Shown here one piece after another: positions 36,016-36,161 of a stretch of 36,161 nucleotides of DNA. The stretch comes from Isotricha intestinalis. Lineage: Eukaryota; Ciliophora; Litostomatea; Vestibuliferida; Isotrichidae. The notes under the pieces are model-generated. The model was not told the DNA's origin and ran no database searches. It saw only the letters and a list, made by a program, of their open reading frames with translations. The DNA lies in the NCBI GenBank assembly GCA_023807065.1, contig JAJJLU010003711.1, forward strand, positions 1 to 36,161. The letters run 5' to 3'. A program made the translations under genes and the position numbers. The number at the start of each line of letters is the position of its first letter. Positions within the stretch are counted from its first letter, which is position 1.

Positions 36016-36161
36016 TTATTTTAAAATTTGAGTAATTCCCTGAACTAAGTTTTTAATTGTATTTTCATTCCTTTTTCCTCTTTCAACTTTAATTTTTTTC
36101 TCATTATTATTACCTTTTTCTTTAGCAGTAACATTTAAAATTCCATTTTCATCAACAATCA
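36016..36161 (-). CDS. Hsp70, copy C (C-terminal part, runs off the window)
   Basis: The minus strand is open from the right edge to TAA at 36016-36018. It encodes IVDENGILNVTAKEKGNNNE, which matches the 'F-D-I-D-A-N-G-I-L-N-V-S-A' end of the Hsp70 beta substrate domain, then KKIKVERGKRNENTIKNLVQ and a short end GITQILK. Only about 30 residues follow the beta domain, so the lid is again missing or vestigial, as in copies A and B. The N-terminus is outside the window, so an acylation motif cannot be checked here. Confidence 0.85.
   Translation of the reverse strand, partial: IVDENGILNVTAKEKGNNNEKKIKVERGKRNENTIKNLVQGITQILK

Noticed and set aside
1..36161. CRISPR arrays, telomeric repeats, rRNA or tRNA genes
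   Set aside because: Looked for and not found. The repeats present are coding microsatellites or A/T runs.

Overview
The window is very AT-rich nuclear DNA from a unicellular eukaryote. Genes are closely packed and mostly intronless, with long Asn/Lys/Glu low-complexity tracts. Two introns can be placed by reading frame, 29 and 36 nt, both GTAA...TAG. Of 18 readable stop codons, 17 are TAA and one is TGA. Tiny introns, a multi-TOG microtubule protein, an EF-hand caltractin-like protein and a giant multi-spanning PAS receptor of the TmcB-like type suggest a ciliate or similar AT-rich protist. TAA clearly ends genes, so if it is a ciliate it is one with canonical stops (litostomatean/rumen ciliates are an inference, not shown).

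Layout. 1-1441: a possible 3' end of a gene, then decayed coding DNA on the minus strand and AT-rich spacer. 1442-7012 (+): a GPI-anchor-type secreted protein, an MFS transporter, a membrane-anchored aspartic-protease-like protein that has lost both catalytic motifs, ribosomal protein L9e (uL6), and DPM2 with a 29-nt intron. 7174-9672 (-): a Lys/Glu-repeat protein, only 90 bp head-to-head from the next gene. 9763-19240 (+): an XMAP215/CKAP5-type TOG-array protein, a 139-bp foldback element, bleomycin hydrolase, and a divergent Hsp70 with an acidic insert and a damaged phosphate loop. 19489-20001 (-): a four-EF-hand caltractin-like protein. 20246-27180 (+): a coiled-coil protein with a probable N-terminal C2 fold, then the 1674-residue PAS receptor. 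A 40-bp GC-rich island follows it. 27392-36161 (-): two adjacent diverged paralogues sharing an RPxTSYGG C-terminal motif (one cut by an in-frame TAA), TFIIB, and a tandem Hsp70 array made of a pseudogene fragment, two full genes and one gene running off the edge.

Most interesting content. The Hsp70 array looks like a local expansion of an unusual subfamily. The ATPase domain is intact, the helical lid is missing, and in the two complete copies the N-terminus is a Met-Gly-x-Cys-x-Ser acylation-type motif followed by a charged tether of about 95-115 residues. This suggests Hsp70s anchored to the cytosolic face of membranes. The same window carries the opposite variant, a lid-bearing Hsp70 with substituted ATP-binding residues. 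DPM2 and the GPI-type surface protein belong to the same general pathway (dolichol-phosphate-mannose supply for GPI anchors), but their closeness may be chance.
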